Below are positions 62,612 to 64,000 of a stretch of 64,000 nt of DNA, one piece after another. Origin of the DNA: Pelecanus crispus (taxonomy: Eukaryota > Chordata > Aves > Pelecaniformes > Pelecanidae); assembly GCF_030463565.1 (NCBI RefSeq), contig NC_134653.1, forward strand, positions 28,023,150-28,087,149, in the 5' to 3' direction. The position numbers and the translations under genes were made by a program. The first letter of the stretch is position 1. Each line of letters begins with the position of its first letter. Under the pieces are notes generated by a model. That model was not told the DNA's origin and ran no database searches. It saw nothing but the letters and a program-made list of their open reading frames with translations.

Positions 62612-63097
62612 GTGGCCTGGGCCCCTCTCCTCCTCGCGGTGCTCGCCAACGGCTCAGGTGCCCTGGCCAGACTTGCTGCGCCTGGCCGGGGCCTTTGGGC
62701 ACAGGGGCCCCGTCCCGCTGTGTGGGGAGGGCTGTGCTGGTGGGGCACTGGCTGACCCCTGTCTTCTCCCCTCTTTCCTCTCCCTCTCTAGGTTCCCTGG
62801 TCCAGGCAGCGCTGACTCAGCAGCCGTCCTCGCTGTCGGTGAACCCAGGAGAAACCGTCAAGATCACCTGCTCTGGGAGCAGTGGCAGCTATGGCTGGTA
62901 CCAGCAGAAGACACCTGGCAGTGCCCCTGTCACTGTGATCTACAACGGCAACAGCAGACCCTCGGACATCCCTTCGCGATTCTCTGGATCCGTGTCCGGC
63001 TCCACAGCCACGTTAACCATCAGTGGGGTCCAACCCGAGGACGAGGCTGTCTATTACTGTGGTAGCTCCGACAGCAGTGGTTATGATGTTGTAGCGA
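62612..63097 (+). pseudogene. Immunoglobulin lambda V segment with leader, start codon lost
   Basis: A leader exon at 62612-62657 and a V exon at 62792-63097 have intact GT/AG borders and the normal split Gly codon. The leader reads [15 protein letters not shown], matching avian VL leaders except that GTG stands where ATG should be. The V exon continues [17 protein letters not shown], with Cys in [16 protein letters not shown]-like framework 2 ([13 protein letters not shown]), DIPSRFSGS, and EDEAVYYC followed by [10 protein letters not shown], closely like chicken VL1. The reading frame is open. A heptamer-like CACAGAG at 63098-63104 (consensus CACAGTG) is followed 23 bases later by a poor nonamer. 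No octamer promoter was seen. It is probably unable to be expressed or rearranged itself, but could donate sequence by gene conversion, as avian VL pseudogenes do. Chicken pseudo-V segments normally lack leader and signal, so this one looks like a decayed full V gene. The rest of the locus (more V, J, C) would lie to the right. Confidence 0.85.
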
Positions 63098-63160
63098 CAC
63101 AGAGAGATGTGGAAGTGTGCTACAGGGCAGTTAAAAATGGTGGTTTTCTGCCCTTCTCCC

Positions 63161-63775
63161 TGTATTGGGTTTGTGTGGCAAGGTTTCAGTAGCAGGTGGG
63201 CTACAGGGGTGGCTTCTGTAAGAAGCTGCTAGAAGCTTCCCCTATGTCTGATAGAGCCAATGCCAGCTGGCTCCAAGATGGACCCATTGTTGGCCAAGGC
63301 TGAGCCCATCAGCGACAGTGGTAGCGCCTCTGTGATAGCAGATTTAAGAAGGGGAGACAAAAAAACCCCACTGTGACACAGAACCCTCGTGAGGCAGGCT
63401 GTGCCCCTGCAGCACAGGGAGTTTAACGGTGGAGCAGATATCCATCTGCAGCCTGGGGAGCTGGTTTGCTGGCAGGACTTGTGACCCACATAGGGGACCC
63501 ATGCTGGCGCAGTTTGCTCCTGCAGGACGGCACCCCGTGGAAGGGACCCATGCTGGAGCAGTTCATGAAGAACTGTAGCCCGTGTGAAAGGACTCACTTT
63601 GGAGAAATTTGTGGAGGACTGTGTTCCATGGGAGGGACCCCATGCTGGAGCAGGGGAAGAGCATGAGGGGTCATCTCCTGAGGAGGAAGGAGCAGCAGAG
63701 ATGATGTTTGATGAACTGACCACAACCTCCATTCCCCTGCACCACTCGGGGTGAGGAGGCAGAGAAAATCGGGAC
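63161..63775 (+). mobile_element. Solo LTR of an endogenous retrovirus, broken
   Basis: It starts TGTATTGGGTTTGTGTGGCA and runs through the characteristic internal repeats of the type GGGACCCATGCTGGAGCAG. The pattern matches an LTR family that I remember as abundant in songbirds and other Neoaves (TguLTR5-type; the exact subfamily is not certain). No internal retroviral genes are attached. It is shorter than whole family members and is broken, probably by more than one loss. Divergence looks moderate, so it is not very young. Its presence argues against a galliform source. Confidence 0.7.
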
Positions 63776-64000
63776 TGTGAATGTTCTCCTGACTGTACCG
63801 TGCCGTGTGGGAGCTGACTCTGGGGCCAGGGGCACTTTGTGTCTGTCCCTACGTAAGGTATGGCATTGCCTTGTCCCCAGCCCTGCTGCCTCTTGCTCCT
63901 GGCAGCCCCATCCTCGTCTTGCTGCTGGAGTTGCCTCTGTGCTGGGATGCTCTGGGCTGCCCAGGGCTCTGCTCCCCGTTAATGTGCCCAAACCCTGAGC
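63776..64000. other. Edge of window; possible J-like motif
   Basis: No gene was established. At 63821-63852 the frame reads WGQGHFVSVP followed by GTAAGG, like a J segment with its splice donor, but no convincing recombination signal precedes it. Confidence 0.2.

Noticed and set aside
62443-63192. Single long open frame starting at an upstream ATG and running into the lambda V exon
   Set aside because: Bases before 62792 are leader intron and flank. The acceptor at 62790-62791 and the separate leader exon show the true structure, so the upstream ATG is not a credible start.

Overview
The window looks like a bird microchromosome segment. It is GC-rich with CpG-island promoters and holds a CR1 LINE tail, an LTR of a type common in non-galliform birds, and immunoglobulin-lambda sequences of the avian kind. 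The gene order matches the block around human 22q11.23 (VPREB3 - C22orf15 - CHCHD10 - MMP11 - SMARCB1), read in the opposite direction. No tools were run. Exon limits come from reading splice sites by eye and comparing translated exons with remembered human and chicken proteins.

Layout, left to right. Positions 1-2430 carry no recognisable gene. SMARCB1 (9 coding exons, minus strand, 2754-15270) encodes the SNF5/INI1 core subunit of SWI/SNF. Directly upstream and in tandem is MMP11 (8 coding exons, minus, 16646-35165), the furin-activated matrix metalloproteinase stromelysin-3. Its likely poly(A) signal lies only about 250 bp from the SMARCB1 start codon. The MMP11 CpG island contains a perfect 47-bp inverted repeat with a 3-base loop. 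A 12-kb intergenic stretch follows, with a 0.7-kb CCTTG/CCCTT pentanucleotide array and an ATT array. CHCHD10 (4 exons, plus, 48406-49617) encodes a twin-CX9C mitochondrial protein. C22orf15 (5 exons, minus, 51418-54098) is convergent with it. VPREB3 (2 exons, plus, 57389-58011) is a B-lineage surrogate light chain-like protein. Next is a VPS29-like retromer paralogue with introns (4 exons, plus, 59207-61331). The right edge holds one immunoglobulin lambda V segment (62612-63097) that has a leader exon but a GTG where the start ATG should be, and a poor recombination signal. A broken solo LTR lies 63 bp beyond it.

Functionally this is a mixed block: two ubiquitous genes with NRF-1-like promoter sites (SMARCB1, CHCHD10), a VPS29 paralogue with the same kind of promoter, one stromal protease, and a B-cell corner (VPREB3 plus IGLV) that probably marks the edge of the lambda light-chain locus. 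No RNA genes, CRISPR arrays or prokaryotic elements were seen. The most unusual items are the MMP11 hairpin, the VPS29 paralogue beside the lambda locus, the V segment that keeps its leader but not its start codon, and the 343-base uninterrupted pyrimidine tract.
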